Assembly (NCBI GenBank): GCA_946185745.1
Contig: CAMHKQ010000004.1
Coordinates: 31,749-95,748, forward strand
Source of the DNA: an uncultured Bacteroidales bacterium
GTDB taxonomy: Bacteria; Bacteroidota; Bacteroidia; Bacteroidales; UBA932
Direction: 5' to 3'
Length of the DNA stretch: 64,000 nucleotides
Shown: positions 1 through 6,855 of the stretch, one piece after another
Layout of the letters: each line of letters starts with the position of its first letter
Position numbering within the stretch: the first letter of the stretch is position 1
Notes under the pieces: generated by a model
Seen by the model: only the letters and a program-made list of their open reading frames with translations
The model's database searches: none
What the model was told of the DNA's origin: nothing
Program-made: the position numbers and the translations under genes

Positions 1-1022
1 ATAATCTTCTCCTGATTGTTTGCGGTAGTGCCACCACCTGGATGTTGGACAAACTCATCAATAACAAAGGTGGACTTTATGGCCGCACCAACAGGGAAAT
101 GCACATGCATCCTTTCACCTTGAATGAAACAGAACGGTACTTTAAGGCCAGAAACATCACAATGGATCGCTATGATCTTGTCCAGACATATATGATTATG
201 GGTGGTGTAGCTTACTATATGTCTTTCTTCGAGCCGGGCAAGTCCCTTGCCGACAACATAGACGACATCTTCTTTAGAGAGGGCGGTTTCCTCCTCACGG
301 AATATGGCCGCCTCTTTACCTCCTTGTTCTCCGATAATGAGAACTATAGGAAAATTGTCGAGGCGCTCTCTGGACTCAGATATGGTGCCACGCGTGAGCA
401 AATCTCCAAAGCCACCGGTATCTCGGAAGGGGGAACTCTAAGTGCAATACTCAAGGCTCTCGTTAAGAGTGACCTGTTATCCACCTATTACAATTTTGGA
501 GAAACCAAACGGAATCTCTACTACAAACTCACGGATATGTTCTGCCTCTTTTATCTGGGCTTTGTCAACAAGAACCCCACCAATAATCCCCATTATTGGC
601 GTGATAACCAGGCATCTCCAAAACTGAACAGATGGCGCGGAATAGCGTTTGAGGATGTTTGTTTCGTCCATCAGGAGCAGATCCGTGCCTCGCTTGGGAT
701 AGCCGGTGTCCAGGCAGAGGTTTATCCTTGGCGAGCGACAGCAGATGGAGATGTGCCAGGCGCTCAGATAGACATGCTTATTGACAGAGCAGATCGAGTG
801 GTGAATCTTTGCGAGATGAAATTCACTCGTGGTGACTTTGCCATAGACAAAGATTATGACGCCAAATTGCGGAATAAAATAGATGCACTATTGACAGCCA
901 CCAAGAACAAAAAAAACATCCAGCCTACGCTAGTTACTACGTATGGCCTTAAGATGAACATGTATAGCAACCGCATCCAACGGGTTGTGACCATGGACGC
1001 GTTGTTTGAGAAGGCTATTTAA
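1..1022 (+). CDS. AAA+ ATPase with DUF234-like C-terminal domain, 5' partial
   Basis: The reading frame is open to the left edge. Before the first ATG (base 42) it reads NLLLIVCGSATTW, the hydrophobic strand and sensor-type segment of the archaeal/bacterial ATPase family, so the gene begins outside the window and Walker A is not visible. The middle resembles the winged-helix part of these ATPases, and the end carries a PD-(D/E)XK-like stretch (LCEMKFTRGDFAI, about residues 255-267 counted from base 42), typical of DUF234. Members are often encoded in accessory regions and their cellular role is not established. The gene looks AT-richer than the downstream genes, which suggests a different origin. 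Family call is firm; function is unknown. Confidence 0.8.
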   Translation, partial: NLLLIVCGSATTWMLDKLINNKGGLYGRTNREMHMHPFTLNETERYFKARNITMDRYDLVQTYMIMGGVAYYMSFFEPGKSLADNIDDIFFREGGFLLTEYGRLFTSLFSDNENYRKIVEALSGLRYGATREQISKATGISEGGTLSAILKALVKSDLLSTYYNFGETKRNLYYKLTDMFCLFYLGFVNKNPTNNPHYWRDNQASPKLNRWRGIAFEDVCFVHQEQIRASLGIAGVQAEVYPWRATADGDVPGAQIDMLIDRADRVVNLCEMKFTRGDFAIDKDYDAKLRNKIDALLTATKNKKNIQPTLVTTYGLKMNMYSNRIQRVVTMDALFEKAI

Positions 1023-1083
1023 TTGGCTCACAAAGGGCTCAAATTCCACTGACTAACACGGTCGAACACGTGTTGTTATTGTT

Positions 1084-1114
1084 GATAATCGGCTGAATTT
1101 CAGTCGATTATTTT
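1084..1114 (+). terminator. Probable terminator of the AAA+ ATPase gene
   Basis: The sequence GATAATCG-G-CTGAA is followed by its near complement TTCAG-T-CGATTAT and then TTTTC. It lies about 60 nt after the stop codon, as expected for an intrinsic terminator with a short U tract. Confidence 0.55.
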
Positions 1115-1185
1115 CTTGTAGCAAAGGGCTCACAAACGGCTCATATAACAGCTATTAATCGGTGGACGGTCTACGGATTGAGCAT

Positions 1186-1214
1186 AAAAAAAACCATCGC
1201 TGGATTAGCGACGG
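1186..1214 (-). terminator. Intrinsic terminator downstream of tRNA-Met
   Basis: On the minus strand the stem TCGCT / AGCGA with loop AATCC is followed by TGG and eight T residues. It is about 70 nt beyond the tRNA-Met 3' end. The space between them holds a second small stem (AGTGGC / GCCACT). Confidence 0.7.
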
Positions 1215-1283
1215 GTATATATGGAGTTTCTTGGGTTTGCCAGTGGCTTCGTACTTGCCACTAACAGTATTATGGTGTGTTTG

Positions 1284-1357
1284 TAGCGAGAGTGGGGCAT
1301 GATCCCACGACCTCCGGATTATGAATCCGACGCTCTAACCAGCTGAGCTACCTCGCC
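1284..1357 (-). tRNA. tRNA-Met (anticodon CAT)
   Basis: A cloverleaf of 74 nt: acceptor GGCGAGG / TCTCGCT, D-arm, anticodon stem TCGGA / TCCGG with loop TTCATAA (CAT), T-stem GTGGG / CCCAC. The T-loop reads ATCATGC instead of the usual TTCRANN, so positions 54 and 58 deviate from consensus. CCA is not fully encoded. It could be elongator Met or an Ile2 tRNA whose CAT is modified to lysidine; the general sequence favours Met. Confidence 0.85.
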
Positions 1358-1381
1358 GTCACTACGTTCGGCGAGGTAGCT
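1346..1381. repeat. 13-bp perfect inverted copy of the tRNA-Met 5' end
   Basis: Bases 1346-1358 are the complement of the first 12 tRNA nucleotides plus one flanking base. Bases 1369-1381 repeat them inverted (CGGCGAGGTAGCT), with a 10-nt spacer. In the tRNA precursor the leader copy could pair with the acceptor and D-stem strands. Confidence 0.85.
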
Positions 1382-1389
1382 GCCTGTCT

Positions 1390-1482
1390 CAGGGGGGGGC
1401 CTGCCCCCCTGACACCCCCTGCCGCCTTATGTCCCTTTCTCTTTGCTCTGCAAAGACCGGGACCGGCGGTTCGCCTGATGGC
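1390..1482 (+). repeat. Three-hairpin tRNA-linked element, copy 1
   Basis: Hairpin 1 is CAGGGGGG / CCCCCCTG (1390-1411). The linker contains CCCCCTGCCGCCTT and CCTTTC. Hairpin 2 is CTTTGC-TCT-GCAAAG (1441-1455). Hairpin 3 is GCC-TGAT-GGC (1473-1482). The same order, linker words and TGAT loop recur at 50356-50454 and, on the minus strand, at 63787-63696, each time beside a tRNA gene. Function is unknown. Confidence 0.7.
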
Positions 1483-1550
1483 TCAGGGTTGCCAAACTAT
1501 CCGTTTCACCGAATCGTAAGTATTTCAAAGTCACCGGATTAACCGGTCAC

Positions 1551-1575
1551 AAAAAACCAGGCGCACAGCGCCTGG
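1551..1575 (-). terminator. Intrinsic terminator of tRNA-Gln
   Basis: On the minus strand CCAGGCGC-TGT-GCGCCTGG is followed by six T residues, about 10 nt after the tRNA 3' end. This separates tRNA-Gln and tRNA-Met into different transcripts. Confidence 0.85.
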
Positions 1576-1585
1576 CTGTAAAAAG

Positions 1586-1656
1586 TTGAGATAGAAGGAC
1601 TCGAACCCTCACTGACAGAGCCAGAATCTGTAGTGCTACCATTACACCATATCTCA
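1586..1656 (-). tRNA. tRNA-Gln (anticodon CTG)
   Basis: A 71-nt cloverleaf with acceptor TGAGATA / TATCTCA, anticodon stem ACAGA / TCTGT with loop TTCTGGC (CTG), and T-arm GAGGG-TTCGAGT-CCTTC. Its 5' sequence with TGGTGTAATGG is typical of bacterial tRNA-Gln. CCA is not encoded. Confidence 0.93.
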
Positions 1657-1680
1657 ATGGCGATTTCAAAAATCGGACTG

Positions 1681-1688
1681 CAAAGATA
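1681..1688 (-). promoter_or_regulatory. -7 box of the tRNA-Gln promoter
   Basis: TATCTTTG on the minus strand matches the Bacteroidota consensus TAnnTTTG. It lies 24 nt upstream of the tRNA 5' end, leaving a leader of about 20 nt. Confidence 0.6.
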
Positions 1689-1720
1689 CAACCCTTTTGG
1701 ATATTTCCAAAAAAAATTGA

Positions 1721-2161
1721 CTATTTCTTCTTCAATTCCTTTGTATAGTACAGGACATACGAGCCGCTATACCAGTGTTTGTCCCCTTCGCCTACCTGTT
1801 CGGGCTGCAGGCCGTAGGTGTCGGCGGACATGTATTCGCCGGAAAGGTCTTCATAGACAATGTCGACATACGCAGGTGCAGAAAAGACGGTGCCGTCGAA
1901 CAGGGCGAGGCCCATATTGCTCGTGTAGAGGGTGTCGGACTGGTAGTAGGGGACATCATATCCGGCCTCATTGCGATAGCGCAGGACTGTACGGATGCCC
2001 TGAAGGGGCTTGCCCTGCTCGTCAACCACATTTATCTCCGCCCTGAAGTCGGCATGGGGACAGCCGTACTCGCAACGGAAGGGATTGCACCCCGTTGCCA
2101 TCCCGCCAAAACCCAGAAGGGTGAGGACGAAACCTCCCAGTGTTTTTAATAAACCTTTCAT
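1721..2161 (-). CDS. Lipoprotein of the radical SAM-associated family
   Basis: A 146-aa lipoprotein. It has a short signal peptide ending MATGC (Cys at about residue 25), two more Cys close behind it (CNPFRCEYGC), then one domain with a DEQGKPLQGIRTVLRY segment that looks like a carboxypeptidase-regulatory or transthyretin-like fold. This pattern matches the putative lipoproteins that in Bacteroidota usually sit beside a dedicated radical SAM protein. Here the upstream gene, 7 nt away, is ispF, and downstream lie tRNA genes, so the partner is not adjacent. Probably co-transcribed with ispF. Location is likely the outer membrane or cell surface; function unknown. Confidence 0.7.
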   Translation of the reverse strand: MKGLLKTLGGFVLTLLGFGGMATGCNPFRCEYGCPHADFRAEINVVDEQGKPLQGIRTVLRYRNEAGYDVPYYQSDTLYTSNMGLALFDGTVFSAPAYVDIVYEDLSGEYMSADTYGLQPEQVGEGDKHWYSGSYVLYYTKELKKK

Positions 2162-2168
2162 ATTCCAA

Positions 2169-2645
2169 TCATTTATGCAAAAGCGCTACGGCCCATACCT
2201 CACAGCCTTCTCCGCGGCCGACGAAACCCAGATGTTCGGTAGTGGTGGCTTTTACGCTCACCTGCTCCTTCTCGATGTCCATCACTGATGCGAGGACGTC
2301 GCGCATGCGGGGAACGAGCCTGCCGATTTTGGGTGCCTGGAGCGCGATTGTGATATCTACATTGGAAACCTCCCAGCCTTTGGCGCGGACCTTTTCCATG
2401 ACAATTCGCAGCAGGTCTTTGCTGTCGGCACCTTTCCATTCGTCGGAGGTGTCGGGGAAAAGCTTGCCGATGTCGCCGAGGGCGAGGGCCCCGAGGAGGG
2501 CGTCGCAGAGGGCGTGAATGGCCACGTCGCCGTCGGAATGGGCCACGAAGCCGTATTCGGACGGCACGGACACGCCTGCCAGCCACATGGGGAGCCCAGG
2601 GGCAAGCTGGTGGACGTCGTATCCCTGACCGATTCTGAAATCCAT
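2169..2645 (-). CDS. ispF: 2-C-methyl-D-erythritol 2,4-cyclodiphosphate synthase
   Basis: 158 aa, the normal length. IspF makes MEcPP from CDP-ME 2-phosphate in the MEP isoprenoid pathway. Visible motifs: GYDVHQ (metal-binding Asp and His) near the N-terminus, AHSDGDV, FPDTS, and KATTTEHLGFVGRGEG at the C-terminus. The start at 2645 lies 6 nt after a TATTTTTG box on the minus strand, so the mRNA has almost no leader. It is divergent from the mutL operon and 7 nt upstream of the lipoprotein gene. ispE of the same pathway is near 41 kb. Confidence 0.97.
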   Translation of the reverse strand: MDFRIGQGYDVHQLAPGLPMWLAGVSVPSEYGFVAHSDGDVAIHALCDALLGALALGDIGKLFPDTSDEWKGADSKDLLRIVMEKVRAKGWEVSNVDITIALQAPKIGRLVPRMRDVLASVMDIEKEQVSVKATTTEHLGFVGRGEGCEVWAVALLHK

Positions 2646-2686
2646 ACCTTACAAAAATACGCATTTTTTCATTACTTTTGTAAACT
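2646..2686. promoter_or_regulatory. Back-to-back promoters of ispF and the mutL operon
   Basis: The 41-bp gap holds TATTTTTG on the minus strand (2659-2652) and TACTTTTG on the plus strand (2673-2680). Each is exactly 6 nt from its start codon, leaving no room for a ribosome-binding site. Confidence 0.7.
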
Positions 2687-2989
2687 ATGGCATTATTCAA
2701 TTTCTACGGCAGAGGCGAGCACAGGGTGTTCGACCACAAGCCCATATTTTACGATCCCGAGAAGGACAATCTCCGCAGGTATTTCGGCGACGTGGACGGA
2801 AGTAACGAAACGGCGGAATACAAGCCCGGAAGCTACATCCGCGGCTCGTTCAGGGACAGCAAGACCAACGGCCTCGACAAGCCCATGAAGAGGGTTCAGA
2901 CCATCATCACCGTAGTCACGATCATCCTCGTGATTGCGCTTATGTTCTTCATACTCAAGTTGTATCCCTATCTGTTCGTGCAGCAATAA
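2687..2989 (+). CDS. Small conserved membrane protein upstream of mutL
   Basis: A 100-aa protein with a charged soluble N-terminal part of about 70 residues and one transmembrane helix (about residues 71-95), with an aromatic end (LYPYLFVQQ). Proteins of this kind precede mutL in many Bacteroidota; some databases label them wrongly as riboflavin synthase beta subunit, for which I see no support. The stop overlaps the mutL start (TAATG), so translation is coupled. The ATG is 6 nt after a TACTTTTG promoter box. Function unknown, probably an inner-membrane protein. Confidence 0.75.
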   Translation: MALFNFYGRGEHRVFDHKPIFYDPEKDNLRRYFGDVDGSNETAEYKPGSYIRGSFRDSKTNGLDKPMKRVQTIITVVTIILVIALMFFILKLYPYLFVQQ

Positions 2990-4773
2990 TGGGCAAACTG
3001 AAAGTACTTCCGGCGCAGGTTTCCAACATGATAGCCGCGGGAGAGGTGGTGCAGCGCCCCGCTTCCGTGGTGAAAGAACTCATGGAGAATGCGGTGGACG
3101 CCGGCGCCACGCAGGTGACGGTGGTGGTCGCCGACGCCGGGCGCACGCTCATCCAGGTCATCGACAACGGCTCCGGGATGAGCCCCTCCGACGCCGTCCT
3201 CTGCTTCGAGAGGCACGCGACCAGCAAGATCTCATCTGCCGAAGACCTCAATGCCATAGACAGTTACGGCTTCAGGGGGGAGGCGCTGGCCAGCATCGCC
3301 GCGGTAGCGGAAGTGACTCTCAGGACCAGGCGGGCTAAAGATGAAACGGCAACCCAGGTGGTGATAGGCGGAGGCGGAGAAGTCAAGACATCCTCCGTCG
3401 CCGCACCCACGGGCAGCAATTTCGCCGTGCGCAACCTTTTCTACAACACCCCGGCCCGGCGCAAGTTCCTCAAATCCGACAACGTCGAGCTGAAACACAT
3501 AGTGGACGAATTCACCCGCGTGGCGCTCACACGCCCCGACGTGGGCTTTTCGCTCAGTTCGAACGGCCGCGACCTTTTCGTGATGAGGCCGGCCAAATCG
3601 CTGAAATTCAGGATATTGGACCTGATGGGATCGGCGGTGGCAAGCGACCTGGCAGACCTTTCGGTAGAGACCACGGTTGCCACCATTTCGGGCTTCGTGG
3701 GCAAGCCCGAGAGCGCAAAGAAGACTGTCGGCAACCAGTTCTTCTTCGTGAACGGACGTTTTTTCCGCAGCCCCTACCTGCACAAGGCGGTGATGAAGGC
3801 CTATGAGGAATTCATCCCCGAAGGGCTCACGCCGTCGTATTTCATCTGGCTTCAGGCAGATCCGCATTCGGTCGACGTGAACATCTCCCCCACCAAGAGC
3901 GAGGTCAAGTTCGAGGAGGACAGCGTCATCTTCCAGGTACTTTACGCCTGCGTGAAGGAAACGCTGGGGCGCAATTCATACGGAGGGGGGATAGATTTCG
4001 ACGCCGCCCAGAGCGTGCAGATGCCCCATATCGGCAAGCACTATGAAGATGTGCACGGCCCGGTCACCGAGCCCGCCCCGCAGCTCGACACCTCCTACGA
4101 CCCGTTCGCGGTGAACCTGGGCTTTGAAACCCATTCCGGAGAGGCTCCAGCCCCGCAGCAGTACGCTCCCCGCAGCCAGTCAGCTGAAAAGCTATTCGAA
4201 GAGAAAATCCAGCCCAACGCCTTTGCGGTCAAGGGCAAATATATAGTGTCTCCCGTGGCCTCGGGCCTGCTGGTCGTGAATATCAGAAGGGCCGCGGAAA
4301 GGATAGTCTACGAACGCACGCTTAAGGCGCTCAGCCGCAGCGAGCACGTCACGCAGCAGGCCCTCTTCCCGGTTTCGGTGCAGGTCGGCCCGGCCGCGCG
4401 GCTGCTTTTCGACGACAAGGCGGCACAGCTCTCGGCCGTAGGGTTCGACATCACCGGATTCGGCAACGACACCGTGGTGGTGAACGGAGTGCCGGAAGGC
4501 TTCTCCTGCGAGCCCGGAAAGGTGCAGCAGATGGTGCAGGACCTGGTGCTCATCCTGTCCGACGACACCGGCGGCCTCTCCGACAGGGTGAACGCCTCGA
4601 TAGCGGCCAAAATCGCCACCCTGGGCTCGCTGAACGCCGAAGTGCCCACGACCGCCACCCAGGCGCAAACGTTTGTAAACGTTTTATTCTCCTGCGAAAA
4701 CTCCGAACTCACCCCCTCGGGCAGGCGCATCATGACGATAATCAGCACAGAAGAACTGGACAAGAAATTCTAG
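2989..4773 (+). CDS. mutL: DNA mismatch repair protein MutL
   Basis: 594 aa. The N-terminal GHKL ATPase is intact: KELMENAVDAGAT (about 29-41), DNGSGM (59-64), ATSKI (77-81), GFRGEAL (94-100). MutL couples MutS mismatch recognition to strand removal. The C-terminal dimerisation domain is present, but where endonuclease-type MutL has DQHAxxERxxYE this protein has NIRRAAERIVYE (about 429-440), and the final CPHGRP-type motif reads TPSGRR. The metal-site residues of the nicking activity therefore seem lost. Second gene of an operon with overlapping or nearly touching genes through apbE. Confidence 0.95.
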   Translation: MGKLKVLPAQVSNMIAAGEVVQRPASVVKELMENAVDAGATQVTVVVADAGRTLIQVIDNGSGMSPSDAVLCFERHATSKISSAEDLNAIDSYGFRGEALASIAAVAEVTLRTRRAKDETATQVVIGGGGEVKTSSVAAPTGSNFAVRNLFYNTPARRKFLKSDNVELKHIVDEFTRVALTRPDVGFSLSSNGRDLFVMRPAKSLKFRILDLMGSAVASDLADLSVETTVATISGFVGKPESAKKTVGNQFFFVNGRFFRSPYLHKAVMKAYEEFIPEGLTPSYFIWLQADPHSVDVNISPTKSEVKFEEDSVIFQVLYACVKETLGRNSYGGGIDFDAAQSVQMPHIGKHYEDVHGPVTEPAPQLDTSYDPFAVNLGFETHSGEAPAPQQYAPRSQSAEKLFEEKIQPNAFAVKGKYIVSPVASGLLVVNIRRAAERIVYERTLKALSRSEHVTQQALFPVSVQVGPAARLLFDDKAAQLSAVGFDITGFGNDTVVVNGVPEGFSCEPGKVQQMVQDLVLILSDDTGGLSDRVNASIAAKIATLGSLNAEVPTTATQAQTFVNVLFSCENSELTPSGRRIMTIISTEELDKKF

Positions 4774-4776
4774 ACC

Positions 4777-5406
4777 ATGCAATACTATTCCCGGCGCTAC
4801 GGGCAGCTGCCCCCGGCGACCATCAACATCATAATAGTCAACGCGATACTATTCCTGGCCACGCTGGTGAACCAGGATTTCATGATCCGCACGTTCGCGA
4901 TGTTCCCTCCCGAGTCGCCGTTGTTCCGCTGGTGGCAGATCATCACCCACATGTTCATGCACGGTGGCTTCTGGCACATCCTGTTCAACATGTATACCCT
5001 GTTCATTTTCGGAATGGTGGTGGAACGCACCATAGGCACCAAAAAGTTCCTGGTGTATTATTTCCTGTGCGGGCTCGGCGCAGCCGCCCTGCATCTGGGA
5101 GTCCAGTCCCTCACCGGCACGTCCCTTTACGTACCCACACTCGGTGCGTCGGGTGCGGTGTACGGGGTTTTGCTGGCCTACGCCTACCTCTTCCCCGACA
5201 ACAAGCTCACCCTGCTTTTCCCGCCTGTCACCCTGTCGGCCAAGTGGATGGTGCTGATATTCCTTGGGATAGAGCTGATTACCGGCATAACCGGAACGGC
5301 CGAGGGCGTGGCCCACTTCGCTCATCTGGGCGGGGCCCTGATGGGCTGGCTGCTCATGATTTGGTGGCGCAAAAGCCACAGGCTCTTCAATCAAAACTGG
5401 TGGTAA
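4777..5406 (+). CDS. Rhomboid family intramembrane serine protease
   Basis: 209 aa with about six membrane segments. It has the rhomboid signature HGGFWHILFNM, the catalytic serine in GASGAVYG (Ser125) and the catalytic histidine in AHFAHLGG (His183). Rhomboids cleave transmembrane segments of membrane proteins; the substrate cannot be inferred here. It starts 3 nt after mutL and ends 1 nt before tsaC, so it belongs to the same operon. Many Bacteroidota carry rhomboid genes next to mutL, so the context is conserved rather than a functional link to repair. Confidence 0.93.
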   Translation: MQYYSRRYGQLPPATINIIIVNAILFLATLVNQDFMIRTFAMFPPESPLFRWWQIITHMFMHGGFWHILFNMYTLFIFGMVVERTIGTKKFLVYYFLCGLGAAALHLGVQSLTGTSLYVPTLGASGAVYGVLLAYAYLFPDNKLTLLFPPVTLSAKWMVLIFLGIELITGITGTAEGVAHFAHLGGALMGWLLMIWWRKSHRLFNQNWW

Positions 5407-5407
5407 G

Positions 5408-6055
5408 ATGGACATTCCTTCCATAGTTTCCGAAGCCCTGGCGGTGCTGAAACGCGGCGGGCTCATCCTGTATCCGACCGACACCATCTGGGGAATCGGC
5501 TGCGACGCGACCAACGAGGCCGCGGTGCAGAAAGTGTTCGAACTCAAGCGGCGCAGCGGCGCGAAATCGCTCGTGCTGCTTGTCGACAGCCTCGACATGG
5601 TGGCCCGATACGTCAAAAAGATTCCCTCGATAGCCATTGACCTGGTGGAGGTGAACGACGCCCCCATGACCATCGTGTACCCCGATGCGGTGACGGGAGC
5701 CTACGGCCTGGCACCCTCGACGGTGGCCGAAGACGGCTCGGTGGGGATACGCATTCCGCGCGTGACACCGGGTCCGGACGACAAGCCTGTCAGCGCCGGT
5801 GCCGTCTTCTGCAACAAATTGATTTTCAAGCTTCGCGCACCGCTGGTGAGCACTTCGGCGAATATCTCAGGCGAGCCCGCTCCCGAGAATTTCAAGCAGA
5901 TTTCCAAGGAAATTCTCGACGGCGTGGACTATGTGGTTCCGAACTCTTTCCTCGACAGCGGCCGGAACGTGCGTTTCGACGACAGCGCCACCGGACGATC
6001 TTCGCAGATAATCAAACTCGGCCCGGGCGGCGAGGTGGAAATAATCCGGCCATAA
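5408..6055 (+). CDS. tsaC: L-threonylcarbamoyladenylate synthase (Sua5/YrdC/YwlC family)
   Basis: 215 aa. It makes threonylcarbamoyl-AMP from threonine, bicarbonate and ATP, the first step of t6A37 modification in tRNAs decoding ANN codons. Family features: LYPTDTIWGIGCDA near residue 21, the KRR segment that contacts nucleotide, and the C-terminal STSANISGEP. Length fits the short YrdC/YwlC type without the extra Sua5 domain. Its stop overlaps the rsmE start (TAATG), indicating coupled expression in the mutL operon. Confidence 0.93.
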   Translation: MDIPSIVSEALAVLKRGGLILYPTDTIWGIGCDATNEAAVQKVFELKRRSGAKSLVLLVDSLDMVARYVKKIPSIAIDLVEVNDAPMTIVYPDAVTGAYGLAPSTVAEDGSVGIRIPRVTPGPDDKPVSAGAVFCNKLIFKLRAPLVSTSANISGEPAPENFKQISKEILDGVDYVVPNSFLDSGRNVRFDDSATGRSSQIIKLGPGGEVEIIRP

Positions 6056-6855
6056 TGGAGATTTTTTATTCAGATCAGGTTAATGAAGGATTCCTCCGCC
6101 TTCCGGCGGAAGAGACGGCACATTGCATGCGCGTCCTGCGCCACAGGCCCGGAGACGAAATAGACGTGATTGACGGCCGCGGCACGCTGTACCATTGCGT
6201 GTTGCAGGAAGAGGCTCCCGCCGGAGGCACGCAGAAGCGCGGCAAAGGCGAAGAGCAGACGGCCCTTGCCCGGATTGTCAGTTCCGAAGCCTCGTGGGGG
6301 TCGCACCCCTACCGTCTTACACTGGCGGTTTGCCCCACGAAGAATCCCGACCGCTACGAATGGATGGCGGAAAAAGTCACCGAGGTGGGCGTGGACACGC
6401 TCGCCCCCGTCATCGGGGAAAGGTCGGAGCGCCGGGTGCTCAAGACGGACCGTCTGCACCGCATCCTGCTATCCGCCACGAAGCAGTCTCTCAAGGGAGC
6501 GATTCCGGAACTGCTTGAGCCACAGACAGTAATGGATTTCATAGCCGGAATGGGCGAAGCGCGTGAAGCAGCCGCGGGCGAGCTCCGTCTCATCGCCTAC
6601 TGTTCCGACGAAGTGAAGCCGCGGGCCTTCATCATGGACCTGCTCCGGGAGGTGGCGGAGACACCGGTATCTGCATTGACAGGTATTCCGCACGTCACGG
6701 TACTCATCGGCCCCGAAGGGGACTTCAGTCCTGCGGAGGTTCAGGCTGCAATGGCCGCCGGGTTCGTGCCGGTGAGCCTCGGCAGTTCGCGTCTCCGCAC
6801 CGAAACCGCCGCCATCACCGCCGCCGAAGCCGTCTATCTTTCTATCTATGAATAA
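6055..6855 (+). CDS. rsmE: 16S rRNA (uracil-1498-N3)-methyltransferase
   Basis: 266 aa SPOUT-type methyltransferase that methylates U1498 near the decoding centre. Seen: an N-terminal PUA-like part (HCMRVLRHRPGDEIDV), KNPDRYEWMAEKVTEVGV in the middle, and the SAM-knot motifs LIGPEGDFSPAE and SLGSSRLRTETAA at the C-terminus. The start overlaps tsaC by 1 nt and the end overlaps apbE by 8 nt. Confidence 0.96.
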   Translation: MEIFYSDQVNEGFLRLPAEETAHCMRVLRHRPGDEIDVIDGRGTLYHCVLQEEAPAGGTQKRGKGEEQTALARIVSSEASWGSHPYRLTLAVCPTKNPDRYEWMAEKVTEVGVDTLAPVIGERSERRVLKTDRLHRILLSATKQSLKGAIPELLEPQTVMDFIAGMGEAREAAAGELRLIAYCSDEVKPRAFIMDLLREVAETPVSALTGIPHVTVLIGPEGDFSPAEVQAAMAAGFVPVSLGSSRLRTETAAITAAEAVYLSIYE

